A DNA stretch of 17,180 nt, from the NCBI GenBank assembly GCA_964616985.1, contig CAZTVF010000115.1, positions 1 to 17,180 on the forward strand. Direction: 5' to 3'. The position numbers and the translations under genes are program-made. Positions 6,277 to 13,542 of the stretch are shown in pieces (position 1 is the first letter of the stretch; every line of letters starts with the position of its first letter). The stretch is from CAZTVF01 sp964616985 (GTDB lineage Bacteria; Planctomycetota; Phycisphaerae; SM23-33). Under the pieces are notes generated by a model. It was not told where the DNA came from, did not search any database, and saw nothing but the letters and a program-made list of their open reading frames with translations.

Positions 6277-7665
6277 TTACGCGGCGGCGCGGCGGCGATG
6301 GCGAATCATGAGCAAACTGCCCAGCGACAAGATCAGCATCGTCATGGGCTCAGGCACGGCGAAGCCGCTGCCGGTGAGGAAGAACGAGCCCATGTCGTAG
6401 TAATACGTCGTGTTGAAAAATCCCCCGGCGGGATTCGGCAACGTCTGGGTGTGGCCGCCGTAGCTGGCGACCTCGGCGTAGTAGGTTCCCGCCGGCAGAA
6501 GGCCCGCGAACGTCTCGGCCATGGTGCTCGCCGCCTCGGTGGCCGTGCCCACCAGCGCGCCAAGGCTGTCGTAGATCTTGAGCGTGCTTCGCAAGGTCGC
6601 CCCGGGGGCCGCAACGCCGGGCGTAATCAGGTCGTCGCCATTGTTGGCCGTCAGCGTGATTGCCGTCGTGCCGTTGGACAGGAACGAGAACCAGTCGCGG
6701 GTGTACTTGTCCACGCCGATGGGATCGGGGTTGTTCGTGCTCACCGGCACGATGACGCCCTGGGCGAGGGAGTAATCCACCGTGCTGCCGATCAACGGCA
6801 GCGGCGTGGCCGTCTGTCTCGTGTGGCCGATGCCATCCTCGACGAACCCGCCCATGCCCGTGTTGCTCAACAGCGTCTTGACGTCGTTCTGGGTATGCAA
6901 CGCGCCGCCGGCCGGCGAATCGCCCTTACGCCACGTGGTGCGCTGCGTGTAGTAGCCCGCGCCCATGATCGGGCTGTACGTGCCGTTGGCCGAGTTGTTG
7001 TCGCCCTTGCTGTACTCGTTGACGTTGGTGCTTCCGCTGTAGTCGCTCTGATGCAGAAGCGACAGGCCGTGGCCGTTCTCATGCACGGTCGCGTCGGCCG
7101 TGTAGTTGGCCTTGTTGGCCGTGCCGTCGGTGAAGATCCAATTGGTGTGATTTCCTGCCCCCGCCCCGCCGTTAAAGCTGGCCGGGTTATATGCGTTCTT
7201 GGTGGTTCCGACAAACGACACCCCGCCGGCCGCCCCGTACCACGCGTACGACGTCGTAATCACCGTGTGCATCATGCGGGCCTGCGTCTCGTAGTACGCC
7301 TGCCGGGCAAAGTCGGTGCCCGATTGCCCCGCCGCCACGGCCGGGTCGATCGTCGTGACGTTGATGTTGAACGGCGCGTAGGCCTGGACCGTCCGGGCCC
7401 ACATTTCCTTGATGCGATCGGACTGGGCGACGGTGAACGTGCCGGAGTTGGCGGTGTTGTCCAGGGCCGGGGTGTTCCCGGGCGTCTTGCTCGACCACGT
7501 GCCGGTGTAATTGAAGCCGGCGAAATCGAGGTACAGCGTGTAAGACGCGTTGGATCGGCTGGTTAGCTGCGGAACTCCCGAGACGTGCATATCCGCAATT
7601 GCCGGACACGCCAAGAGAGAAACAGCCAGAAGCGAGCAAAGGACAATCCTGCTGATAGCCTTCAT
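6277..7665 (-). CDS. Secreted PEP-CTERM metalloprotease-like protein (metzincin motif)
   Basis: A 462-residue exported protein. A signal peptide (MKAISRIVLCSLLAVSLLAC, likely cut after AIA near residue 25) is followed by a protease-like domain. HENGHGLSLLH at 195-205 fits the zinc motif HExxHxxxxxH, and SPIMG around Met234 resembles the metzincin Met-turn. The usual Gly of HExxHxxGxxH is Ser here. A beta-rich, pre-peptidase C-terminal-like region follows (about 300-425, DWFSFLSNG and LLPAGTYYAEV). The tail from about 437 is a PEP-CTERM signal: VPEP, a hydrophobic helix, then RHRRR. Such tails target proteins to an exosortase for surface release. The start at 7665 has AGGAGG 4 nt upstream. It is monocistronic. 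Catalytic activity is inferred from motifs only. Confidence 0.88.
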   Translation of the reverse strand: MKAISRIVLCSLLAVSLLACPAIADMHVSGVPQLTSRSNASYTLYLDFAGFNYTGTWSSKTPGNTPALDNTANSGTFTVAQSDRIKEMWARTVQAYAPFNINVTTIDPAVAAGQSGTDFARQAYYETQARMMHTVITTSYAWYGAAGGVSFVGTTKNAYNPASFNGGAGAGNHTNWIFTDGTANKANYTADATVHENGHGLSLLHQSDYSGSTNVNEYSKGDNNSANGTYSPIMGAGYYTQRTTWRKGDSPAGGALHTQNDVKTLLSNTGMGGFVEDGIGHTRQTATPLPLIGSTVDYSLAQGVIVPVSTNNPDPIGVDKYTRDWFSFLSNGTTAITLTANNGDDLITPGVAAPGATLRSTLKIYDSLGALVGTATEAASTMAETFAGLLPAGTYYAEVASYGGHTQTLPNPAGGFFNTTYYYDMGSFFLTGSGFAVPEPMTMLILSLGSLLMIRHRRRAAA

Positions 7666-7797
7666 GTATCCTCCTGAACGAGCCGTTTGGCCGTCATCCA
7701 CGGCCAGCAATAAAGACATGCGGCGGAGCAAGACGCCGCGTCTTCCTCAGACTCCCAGGCGCCGAGACAATGATCATCACCCGGGAAAGTAGATTTG

Positions 7798-7825
7798 ATG
7801 ATATCATGGATTCTGAGTTTGACAA
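7798..7825 (-). promoter_or_regulatory. Strong sigma-70-type promoter for the PEP-CTERM gene
   Basis: Minus strand: TTGTCA (7825-7820), a 16-bp spacer and TATCAT (7803-7798), each one base from consensus. The -10 lies in a perfect 10-bp palindrome ATGATATCAT (7798-7807). The leader would be about 125 nt. Confidence 0.55.
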
Positions 7826-7923
7826 GTACGAAACCGGCGGAAATTGCACCTGCGTGCGGCTACGCTTGGAGGGTGCGAAAGACATGTCAGCCAATGGCGG
7901 AAGCCAATTACACAACTACGATG

Positions 7924-8006
7924 GATGACGGCCTCCCCGCCTCCGGCAGGCACGCTCTGGCCGCCGCCAACGCGGTCACGGGCGGCGGCCTTGGAAGGCC
8001 GTCACC
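7924..8006. repeat. Paired REP-like palindromes, including inverted copy D
   Basis: 7981-8006 read on minus is the dispersed palindrome with two changes (GGTGACGGCCT then AGGCCGCCGCC). GATGACGGCCT at 7924-7934 is the reverse complement of AGGCCGTCACC at 7996-8006 except at one base, so the segment is bounded by its own inverted repeat of 11 bp. Confidence 0.65.
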
Positions 8007-8023
8007 TCTCTGCCCCCGACGAA

Positions 8024-8233
8024 TTACGTGGCCTGGCTGAACTCTCGCAGCCGTCGGGTCAACTCCGCCCCCAAACGCCGCGCCTCGGCGACCCGCTCGG
8101 GTTGCTTGGCCAGTTCGGGAGTCATCTCGGGCGTGATCTTTGTTCCGGGGCCGAAGAACATGTGAATGACTCCGACCTTGCACGTCTCTCCGTAGCCGCA
8201 GACGAAGCAGCAGGCCGGCCCCTGGGCTACTTT
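8024..8233 (-). pseudogene. 3' remnant of a flavodoxin-like/FMN reductase-like gene
   Basis: An open minus-strand frame of 69 codons ends at TAA (8026-8024). Upstream it is closed by an in-frame TAG (8236-8234), with no start codon before the internal Met. The text looks like a real protein C-terminus: ACCFVCGYGETCKVG, then HMFFGPGTKITPEMTPEL, then a charged helix ERVAEARRLGAELTRRL. The CGxGExC plus FGPGTKI pattern resembles C-termini of iron-sulfur flavoprotein/NADPH-dependent FMN reductase-like proteins, but I hold that family call loosely. The remnant ends 12 bp from the TGCTCTAG tandem array, so the 5' part was probably lost at a rearrangement there. A short ORF starting at the internal ATG is possible but unlikely to be functional. 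Confidence 0.5.
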
Positions 8234-8245
8234 CTACTGCTCTCC

Positions 8246-8301
8246 TGCTCTAGTGCTCTAGTGCTCTAGTGCTCTAGTGCTCTAGTGCTCTAGTGCTCTA
8301 G
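8246..8301. repeat. Seven tandem copies of TGCTCTAG
   Basis: Seven perfect 8-bp units (56 bp) run directly into a terminator hairpin. The identical octamer occurs once in the adjacent tRNA-Pro gene at 8384-8391, in the D-arm. Nothing resembles CRISPR spacers. Confidence 0.97.
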
Positions 8302-8336
8302 TGAAAAAGGCCGTCCTCTCGGACGGCCTTTTTCAC
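8301..8336 (-). terminator. Perfect 16-bp terminator abutting tRNA-Pro
   Basis: GTGAAAAAGGCCGTCC (8301-8316), loop TCTC, GGACGGCCTTTTTCAC (8321-8336). The symmetrical A and T tracts make it potentially bidirectional. It begins at the base next to the tRNA 3' end (8337). Confidence 0.9.
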
Positions 8337-8411
8337 TCGGAGTGACAGGATTTGAACCTGCGACCCCCTGGTCCCAAACCAGGTGCTCTAGCCAAACTGA
8401 GCTACACTCCG
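8337..8411 (-). tRNA. tRNA-Pro (anticodon UGG)
   Basis: On the minus strand the acceptor CGGAGTG pairs with CACTCCG, and the discriminator is A (8337). The D-arm is GCTC/GAGC. The anticodon stem CCTGG/CCAGG encloses loop TTTGGGA, giving anticodon TGG for CCA proline codons. The T-arm is GCAGG-TTCAAAT-CCTGT. CCA is not encoded. It has its own promoter (8421-8449) and terminator. Confidence 0.97.
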
Positions 8412-8420
8412 GGTGTGGCC

Positions 8421-8449
8421 ATTGTTGCCGCGTTGGCGGCGAGAGTCAA
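8421..8449 (-). promoter_or_regulatory. Promoter of tRNA-Pro
   Basis: Minus strand: TTGACT (8449-8444), a 17-bp spacer and AACAAT (8426-8421). Predicted start is near 8413, two bases before the tRNA 5' end. The remainder of 8450-8640 shows no gene I can support. Confidence 0.55.
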
Positions 8450-8643
8450 GGAATTGCGAAGTTCGCCAAGGGCGGGGCGAGGAAGTCAGCCGGCGAGGGA
8501 GGCGGTTTTGCGCACCGTCCCTGTCGCCCACCACGGCCGCCCACAGCGTCAGGCCGCCGCCCGGTTGATGACGATCCTATCCGCATCCATGCCGATGAAT
8601 CGTAGGCATTTCAGGTGTCGTTCAGGCCTCGGCCGCTACAGTC

Positions 8644-8673
8644 TTGTCCCGGCCCGGCCTGTTCGATTAAGAT
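8644..8673 (+). promoter_or_regulatory. Putative promoter of the phosphoglycerol transferase operon
   Basis: TTGTCC (8644-8649), an 18-bp spacer and TAAGAT (8668-8673), each 4/6 to consensus. The start would be near 8680, 29 nt before the GTG at 8709. Confidence 0.35.
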
Positions 8674-8708
8674 GCCCCCGTGCGAGGCATCAGGGACTAC
8701 TACCTACA

Positions 8709-10634
8709 GTGCCCGGCCGGAGAAAAGAGAAGGTTATCGCAAAGCTCATTACATCACGGTACGGCAGCGTTCTGGTCTTCATGGCGTTGTTCGTGTCGGC
8801 GTCGCTGGTCCTGCGGACGGCCATGCTGGTGCAGTCGTGGCGGTTCGTCACCGGCGGCGCGGGCGACCTGGCGCGGATCTACGGCGTGGGCCTGTTCTTC
8901 GACGTCGTCTCGGCCTTCGTCGCGATGCTGCCGGTGGCGCTGTACCTGATGCTGGCCCCCAACCGCCTGTTCCAATCGCGACTCAACCGGTACCTGGCGA
9001 CGGGGTTGTACTTCGCGGCCACCTTCGCCCTGCTGTTCGACGTGGCGGCGGAGTGGCTGTTCTGGGACGAATTCAACACGCGGTTCAACTTCATCGCCAT
9101 CGATTACCTCGTCTATACGCAGGAAGTCGTGGCCAACGCCTGGCAGTCGTACCCGATCACGTGGATCATCCTGAGCCTGCTGGCGGCAACGGCGATCCTG
9201 GTGTTCCTGACGCGAAAGGCTTTCACCGCCTCCTTTGCCCACGCCACAACCTTCACGCGTCGCCTGGCCGGCGGGGCCGCGTTCATCGTCGTGCCGGCGG
9301 TGACGCTGCTGTGGGTCGAGAACGCCATGTCCAACGTCTCGAAGAACCCCTACGTGAACGAGCTGGCTAAGAATGGCGGCTTCAGCCTCGTTTCGGCGTT
9401 CTGGGAAAACGAGATCGATTACTCGCAGTTCTACGTCATGAACAATGACGCCGCGATGTTCAGACGTCTGCGCGAGCTGCTGGCCAACCCCCGCACGCCC
9501 TTCGTCAGCGACGACCCCTTCGATATCCGCCGCGAGGTCAAGAGCGACCAGCCGCCCCTGCGGGCCAACGTCGTCATCCTCACCATCGAGAGCCTCAGCG
9601 CCGAATACCTCACCGAGTTCGGCGGCAAGGACGGCCTGACGCCCAACCTTGACCAATTATGCAGGGAAAGCCTTCTGTTCCGCCGGCTGTACGCCACCGG
9701 TACGCGGACCGTCCGCGGGCTGGAGGCGATCATGCTCTCGCTGCCGCCGACGCCGGGCAGTTCCGTCGTGCGGCGGCCACACAACGAGGGCATGTTCTCG
9801 CTGGCGGGCGTCCTGGCCGACAACGGCTACGACAACAAGTTCGTCTACGGCGGGCATGGCTACTTCGACAACATGAACTACTTCTTCTCGACCAACGGCT
9901 GCCGGCCGATCGACCGGACCGACATGGCCAAGGAGGAAGTGACCTTCGAGAACGCCTGGGGCGTGTGCGACGGCGACCTCTTCGCCCGCGTCATCAAGGA
10001 GGGCGACGCCTCCTTCGCCACCGGCAAGCCCTTCTTCTCGTTCGTGATGAGCACGTCCAACCACCGCCCCTTCACCTACCCCGACCGCATCGACATTCCC
10101 TCCGGCCGCCGCCACGGGGCGGTCAAGTACACCGACTACGCGATCGGCGAGTTCATCCGCCAGGCCCGCACGCGGCCCTGGTTCGACAACACGATCTTCG
10201 TCATCATCGCCGACCACTGCGCCGGCAGCGCGGGCAAGACCGAGATCCCGGTCGACAAGTACCACATCCCGCTGCTGATCTACGCCCCCAAGCTCGTGCC
10301 CGCCGGCGAGGTCAAGCAGGTCTGCAGCCAGATCGACCTGGCCCCCACGCTGCTGGGGCTGATGAACATCTCGTACACCAGCCGCTTCTTCGGCGTCGAC
10401 GTGATGCGTGACAAGGCCGGCCGCGCCCTGATGGGAACCTACCAGAAGCTCGCCCTGCTGGAAGACAGCGAGTTGACGGTGCTGTCGCCCAAGCGGCAGC
10501 ATTCACAGTACGCGGTGGACACCAACGACGACGAGAGCCTCCTGCCCCAGGAGGCCCCGCAGCGGCTGATCGACACGGTGTCGTACTACCAGACGGCCAG
10601 TTACCTCATCAAGAACCAGATGCTCAAGAAGTAG
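8709..10634 (+). CDS. LTA synthase/OpgB-family phosphoglycerol transferase
   Basis: A 641-residue membrane enzyme with the LtaS layout. Five N-terminal membrane helices lie at about 18-40, 54-83, 98-118, 147-168 and 186-202. An extracytoplasmic sulfatase-fold domain follows (about 284-600). Likely metal and catalytic residues line up in order and spacing with LtaS: Glu294 (LTIESLS), the Thr nucleophile (probably Thr334 in ATGTRTVRG), His452 (SNHRPF) and Asp501-His502 (IIADHC). Family enzymes move phosphoglycerol (or phosphoethanolamine) from phospholipid to an envelope polymer and leave diacylglycerol. As lpxB in this genome marks an outer membrane, true lipoteichoic acid is unlikely; a periplasmic glycan is the better guess. 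GTG 8709 (AGGGA about 10 nt upstream) starts before helix 1, while ATG 8780 would fall inside it. It is followed 2 bp later by a PAP2 phosphatase. Confidence 0.9.
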   Translation: MPGRRKEKVIAKLITSRYGSVLVFMALFVSASLVLRTAMLVQSWRFVTGGAGDLARIYGVGLFFDVVSAFVAMLPVALYLMLAPNRLFQSRLNRYLATGLYFAATFALLFDVAAEWLFWDEFNTRFNFIAIDYLVYTQEVVANAWQSYPITWIILSLLAATAILVFLTRKAFTASFAHATTFTRRLAGGAAFIVVPAVTLLWVENAMSNVSKNPYVNELAKNGGFSLVSAFWENEIDYSQFYVMNNDAAMFRRLRELLANPRTPFVSDDPFDIRREVKSDQPPLRANVVILTIESLSAEYLTEFGGKDGLTPNLDQLCRESLLFRRLYATGTRTVRGLEAIMLSLPPTPGSSVVRRPHNEGMFSLAGVLADNGYDNKFVYGGHGYFDNMNYFFSTNGCRPIDRTDMAKEEVTFENAWGVCDGDLFARVIKEGDASFATGKPFFSFVMSTSNHRPFTYPDRIDIPSGRRHGAVKYTDYAIGEFIRQARTRPWFDNTIFVIIADHCAGSAGKTEIPVDKYHIPLLIYAPKLVPAGEVKQVCSQIDLAPTLLGLMNISYTSRFFGVDVMRDKAGRALMGTYQKLALLEDSELTVLSPKRQHSQYAVDTNDDESLLPQEAPQRLIDTVSYYQTASYLIKNQMLKK

Positions 10635-10636
10635 CC

Positions 10637-11332
10637 ATGTCCCCCCGCCTCCAACTGATCCTCGCCGTCGTGCTGCTGGGCGCCGTATTGGCGTTCTTCG
10701 AATTCACCGACACCGATGTCTGGCTGCAGGACAAGTTCCACGTGGGCCCCGGCGATCGGTGGATCGTCGAACACGACGAAGGAGCCTTGTGCTACTGGCC
10801 TCTCAAGGCGGTGATGATCGCCACCGGCGTCCTGTGCGGCATCGGACTGGCCGCCTCACTGGCGTTCGCCCGCCTGGACCGCCTCTGCCGGCCGCTGGCG
10901 ATGATGTCCCTCTCGTTCGCGCTGGTGCCCTCGGTGCTGGTGGGCCTGCGCGAGGTGACCAACGTCCATGGCCCCTACCAGCTCCAGCGCTACGGCATGG
11001 ACAAGCCCTACGTGAAGGTCTTCGAGCGTGCCCAGGCCGATCTCCGCGCCAAGTCGCGCCGGCCGGGACGCTGCTTTCCCGCCGGGCACGCGTCGGCGGG
11101 CTTCCCGCTGATGATGCTGTTCTTCGTGTTTCGCCGCCCCTCGGCCCGCTGGCTGGGCCTGGGCGTCGGCCTGGCCGCCGGCTGGTCGATGGGCCTCTAC
11201 CAGATGCTCACCGGCAAGCACTTCCTCAGCCACACCGTGGCCACCATGATCGGCGCCTGGATCCTCATCCTGCTGAGCGTTGTGATTTTCGAGCGTCTCT
11301 GGCCCCGCAATCCCGCCCCCGCCGACAGGTGA
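10637..11332 (+). CDS. PAP2-family membrane phosphatase
   Basis: A 231-residue membrane protein of the type 2 phosphatidic acid phosphatase superfamily. Helices lie at about 5-21, 57-76, 88-104, 155-166, 173-190 and 198-217. The phosphatase signature appears as three blocks: LREVTNVHGPYQL (104-116, in place of the classical KxxxxxxRP), CFPAGHASAGF (146-156, the PSGH block with His151) and YQMLTGKHFLSHT (188-200, with the likely nucleophile His195). It would remove phosphate from a lipid phosphate or pyrophosphate at the membrane. It begins 2 bp after the transferase stop, so the pair is one operon and probably works on one lipid cycle. The substrate (phosphatidate, undecaprenyl pyrophosphate or lipid A) cannot be told from sequence. 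Confidence 0.9.
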   Translation: MSPRLQLILAVVLLGAVLAFFEFTDTDVWLQDKFHVGPGDRWIVEHDEGALCYWPLKAVMIATGVLCGIGLAASLAFARLDRLCRPLAMMSLSFALVPSVLVGLREVTNVHGPYQLQRYGMDKPYVKVFERAQADLRAKSRRPGRCFPAGHASAGFPLMMLFFVFRRPSARWLGLGVGLAAGWSMGLYQMLTGKHFLSHTVATMIGAWILILLSVVIFERLWPRNPAPADR

Positions 11333-11763
11333 GGACTCATCTGATTTGCAGGGGCCTTCCCCGGCCGCGCGCGTCCGGGGTGGCGGCCTTCCCAGGCCGC
11401 CGCCAAGAACGCTTCCCTGGGGTGACGGCCACGGGCGCACTCCGTTCATAGTGACGGATATGGCAGGCTCCGCCCCGGCCGGGGTTGCCCCGGCCGAGCG
11501 CTGATTGACCACTACAGCTGGCGGCAGCGTCCTGGTGGCCACTCATCGCTCCGCCGCCGCAAGGGCGGCGGGGGCGGAAGAAGCGGAACTGCCTCGTAGT
11601 GGCCAATCGTCGCCCCGCCCGGACAAGCCGGGGCGGAGGCGGGAGGACAGCAACCATTAGACGAACACGCCCGCCGCCAAGAACCCAGTTGTCGATTCTG
11701 CCGCGGGGACATACACTGTCTCATTCATTACAGCCGCCCCGGCGGCGACAAGAAAGGTGACCT
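11333..11763. repeat. 430-bp spacer packed with GC palindromes (REP-like copy C)
   Basis: No convincing gene. It holds REP-like copy C, GGCGGCCT-TCCC-AGGCCGCC (11382-11401), with a decayed neighbour at 11351-11366. CCGCCGCC/GGCGGCGG (11551-11558/11564-11571) forms a hairpin. An imperfect direct repeat starts TGGCCA at 11535 and 11600 (65 bp apart), each unit running into a GC stem around CAAG. The last 75 bp carry a promoter for the next gene. Confidence 0.7.
11689..11717 (+). promoter_or_regulatory. Putative promoter of the tRNA-binding protein gene
   Basis: TTGTCG (11689-11694), a 17-bp spacer and TACACT (11712-11717). Predicted start is near 11724, leaving a leader of about 40 nt. Confidence 0.4.
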
Positions 11764-12162
11764 ATGACCGAGTTGAATCCGCAAGTTCCCGCGACGCCCG
11801 CGGCCCCGGCCGCGCCCGCGGCCAAGCCGATGATCACGTATGACGATTTCGCCAAGCTCGACCTTCGCGTGGCCAAGGTGCTTGAGGTGGCCGACCATCC
11901 CAACGCTGACAAACTGCTGGTGCTCAAGGTCGATCTCGGCGGCGAGCAGCGGCAGATCGTGGCCGGGCTTCGCCAGTACATCCCGCACGAGGGGTTGCTG
12001 GGCAAGAACATCATCATCGTGGCCAACCTCGAGCCGCGGAAGATGCGCGGCATGGAGTCGCAGGGCATGCTGCTGGCCGCCTCGCACACCGAGGGCGAGA
12101 CCCGTCACGTCGTGGTCCTCACCACCGATCTGCCCGTGCCGCCGGGCTCGTCCATTTCCTGA
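11764..12162 (+). CDS. Stand-alone tRNA-binding domain protein (MetRS beta/Trbp111-like)
   Basis: A 132-residue protein with an Ala/Pro-rich N-terminal linker (about 8-22) and then one OB-fold tRNA-binding domain. Family text includes FAKLDLRVAKVLEVADHPNADKL (split at about 29-51), IVAGLRQYI (65-73), GKNIIIVANLEPRKMRGMESQGMLLAA (about 80-106) and a closing VPPGSSIS. This is the domain at the C-terminus of many bacterial methionyl-tRNA synthetases, and of free dimers such as Trbp111 or the MetRS beta chain. Whether it partners MetRS or acts as a chaperone (CsaA-like) is unknown; no synthetase gene is in the window. The ATG at 11764 has AGGTGA 5 nt upstream. The next gene starts 38 bp downstream in the same direction. 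Confidence 0.93.
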   Translation: MTELNPQVPATPAAPAAPAAKPMITYDDFAKLDLRVAKVLEVADHPNADKLLVLKVDLGGEQRQIVAGLRQYIPHEGLLGKNIIIVANLEPRKMRGMESQGMLLAASHTEGETRHVVVLTTDLPVPPGSSIS

Positions 12163-12200
12163 GCCCGCGCGGGCCTGCGATGGCAAAAGGAGCTGCTGCG

Positions 12201-13379
12201 ATGAAGAACTCCGACATATGCCTTTCGATCCGCAGCATCCGCAAGGACGATGAGCCCAGCGGCCCGTTTGGCACGATAGATGAGGCCGCCGCCCTGGTCG
12301 ACCTGGTCAGGCCCACCCGCCTGGAGTGGTCCTACATCACCGACCGCGCACAGATCCCCCGGCTCACCCGGCACGGGGCGGAATTCGTGGCCGCCCTCAA
12401 CACGATCTTCCCCTCGGGCCGGGCCCTGTCGTTCGAGGGCGAACCAATCATCGCGCCCTGGATGAAAGGCTTCGGCACGCCCCGAGATCGCAAGTCGTAC
12501 ATGTGCCAGAACAATCCGCAGGACGTGCAGACCCGCATCGACCAGGCGTTGGAGTTGATCGCCGACGGCACGACGGACTCGTTCCAGTTCGACGACTGGG
12601 CCTGCAACGCCCAGATGTCCAGCGAGTGGTTCGGCAACCCGTGCTTCTGCGAGCACTGCTGCCGCGAGTTTGCCGAGTTCCTCGGCATCGAGATCGACTA
12701 CCGCCGCTACCTGCGGGGCCGAGGCCTGACCTGCACGGCCGAGATCACGCAGGCGGCCAAGAGCGGCGGCGTGCCCCTGTGGGAAGACTACCTGCGATTC
12801 CAGCGGCAGAGCGTCACGCGTTTCTTCCGCCGCCTGACGATGGCGATGCAGCGTTTCCTCGGCGGCCGCCCGCCCACGCTGAGCGTCAACGGCTCGGTGA
12901 GCGGATACGGCGGCGACATCGAACTGGTCCGCCCCTTCGTGACGTACCTCAACGGCGAGACCCCCGACTTCAGCGACGCGGCGCTGGTGGCAATGGCCAG
13001 GCGAAGCCGCGAACTGGGCCTGCGGCAGGTGATCAGCTTCTTCCCCGACGTGCCGCCCGAGCAATTCGGATCCCCCGCCTTCGTCGCCCGCGTCAACCAC
13101 GCCATCGCCCTGTGCTACTGCCTGGGCCTGCTGCCGCTGTTCCCCTACGACGTCTGGGCCGGGCCCGGCAAGCCTCGCTGGTTCGGCCGCTGGGACGACT
13201 ACGCCGCCAACTACCTTATCGTCCGCGACAATCCGGGCTGGTTCGATGACTATGCCTTCGAGCAGGTCGAACTGCGTGATGGCCAGGCGGTCATCACGTC
13301 CAGCAAGCCCTCCTCGCCCATGCTCCGCCACGTCATCACCCCCGATGGCAAATGGGTGACCCACCTGGGAGCGCCGTAG
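12201..13379 (+). CDS. Glycoside hydrolase-like TIM-barrel protein, hypothetical
   Basis: A 392-residue soluble protein without a signal peptide. I recognise the general look of putative glycosidase TIM barrels common in planctomycetes and related phyla: FQFDDWACN (128-136) at the end of a strand, followed by a cysteine cluster NPCFCEHCCREF (146-157). GH42-like and uncharacterised families often have a comparable CFC..C segment after an acidic catalytic-site motif. SVNGSVSGYGGD and YLNGETPDF further on look like barrel strand ends with possible acidic ligands. No assigned family or substrate can be claimed. The ATG at 12201 has AAAGGAG 8 nt upstream; the in-frame ATG at 12180 lies before that site. 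It is probably co-transcribed with the tRNA-binding protein gene, an apparently unrelated neighbour. Confidence 0.8.
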   Translation: MKNSDICLSIRSIRKDDEPSGPFGTIDEAAALVDLVRPTRLEWSYITDRAQIPRLTRHGAEFVAALNTIFPSGRALSFEGEPIIAPWMKGFGTPRDRKSYMCQNNPQDVQTRIDQALELIADGTTDSFQFDDWACNAQMSSEWFGNPCFCEHCCREFAEFLGIEIDYRRYLRGRGLTCTAEITQAAKSGGVPLWEDYLRFQRQSVTRFFRRLTMAMQRFLGGRPPTLSVNGSVSGYGGDIELVRPFVTYLNGETPDFSDAALVAMARRSRELGLRQVISFFPDVPPEQFGSPAFVARVNHAIALCYCLGLLPLFPYDVWAGPGKPRWFGRWDDYAANYLIVRDNPGWFDDYAFEQVELRDGQAVITSSKPSSPMLRHVITPDGKWVTHLGAP

Positions 13380-13401
13380 GCCGCGCTGTGGGGACAGTGC
13401 G

Positions 13402-13422
13402 CACTATTACCCGGTAACAGTG
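13402..13422. promoter_or_regulatory. 21-bp dyad, candidate activator-binding site
   Basis: Half-sites CACTATTACC and GGTAACAGTG flank a central C; 9 of 10 positions are symmetric. A nearly co-centred outer pair TGGGGA (13389-13394)/TCCCCA (13431-13436) frames it. It lies about 157 bp before the predicted sigma-54 start, a usual distance for enhancer-binding proteins. It is also 22 bp after a stop codon, so an RNA 3'-end hairpin is the alternative. Confidence 0.5.
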
Positions 13423-13542
13423 GGCAAGATTCCCCATGCTCTCGCCCGGCAGAACCTCATGCTCTTTTGCTCCTCGCTCATAACAACGGCACCATCATCA
13501 CTTGCGCGCAGGCGGCCCGGCATGGCCATCGCATCATTTCTC

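Noticed and set aside
5020..7566. 848-codon plus-strand open frame
   Set aside because: It runs antisense across the desaturase, the gap with a terminator and the metalloprotease. Composition is Arg/Gly/His/Val-rich shadow text of GC-rich codons.
7694..7915. Possible 73-aa minus-strand gene upstream of the metalloprotease
   Set aside because: It covers the promoter and leader of that gene; no motifs and no ribosome-binding site.
7924..8006. Insertion sequence ends
   Set aside because: The 11-bp imperfect inverted repeat encloses only about 60 bp without a transposase; it is better explained by two REP-like palindromes.
8246..8301. CRISPR-like array
   Set aside because: Units are 8 bp with no spacers between them; this is a simple tandem repeat.
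12105..13364. 419-codon minus-strand frame
   Set aside because: Exact antisense of the GH-like gene, which has a ribosome-binding site and protein-like composition on plus.
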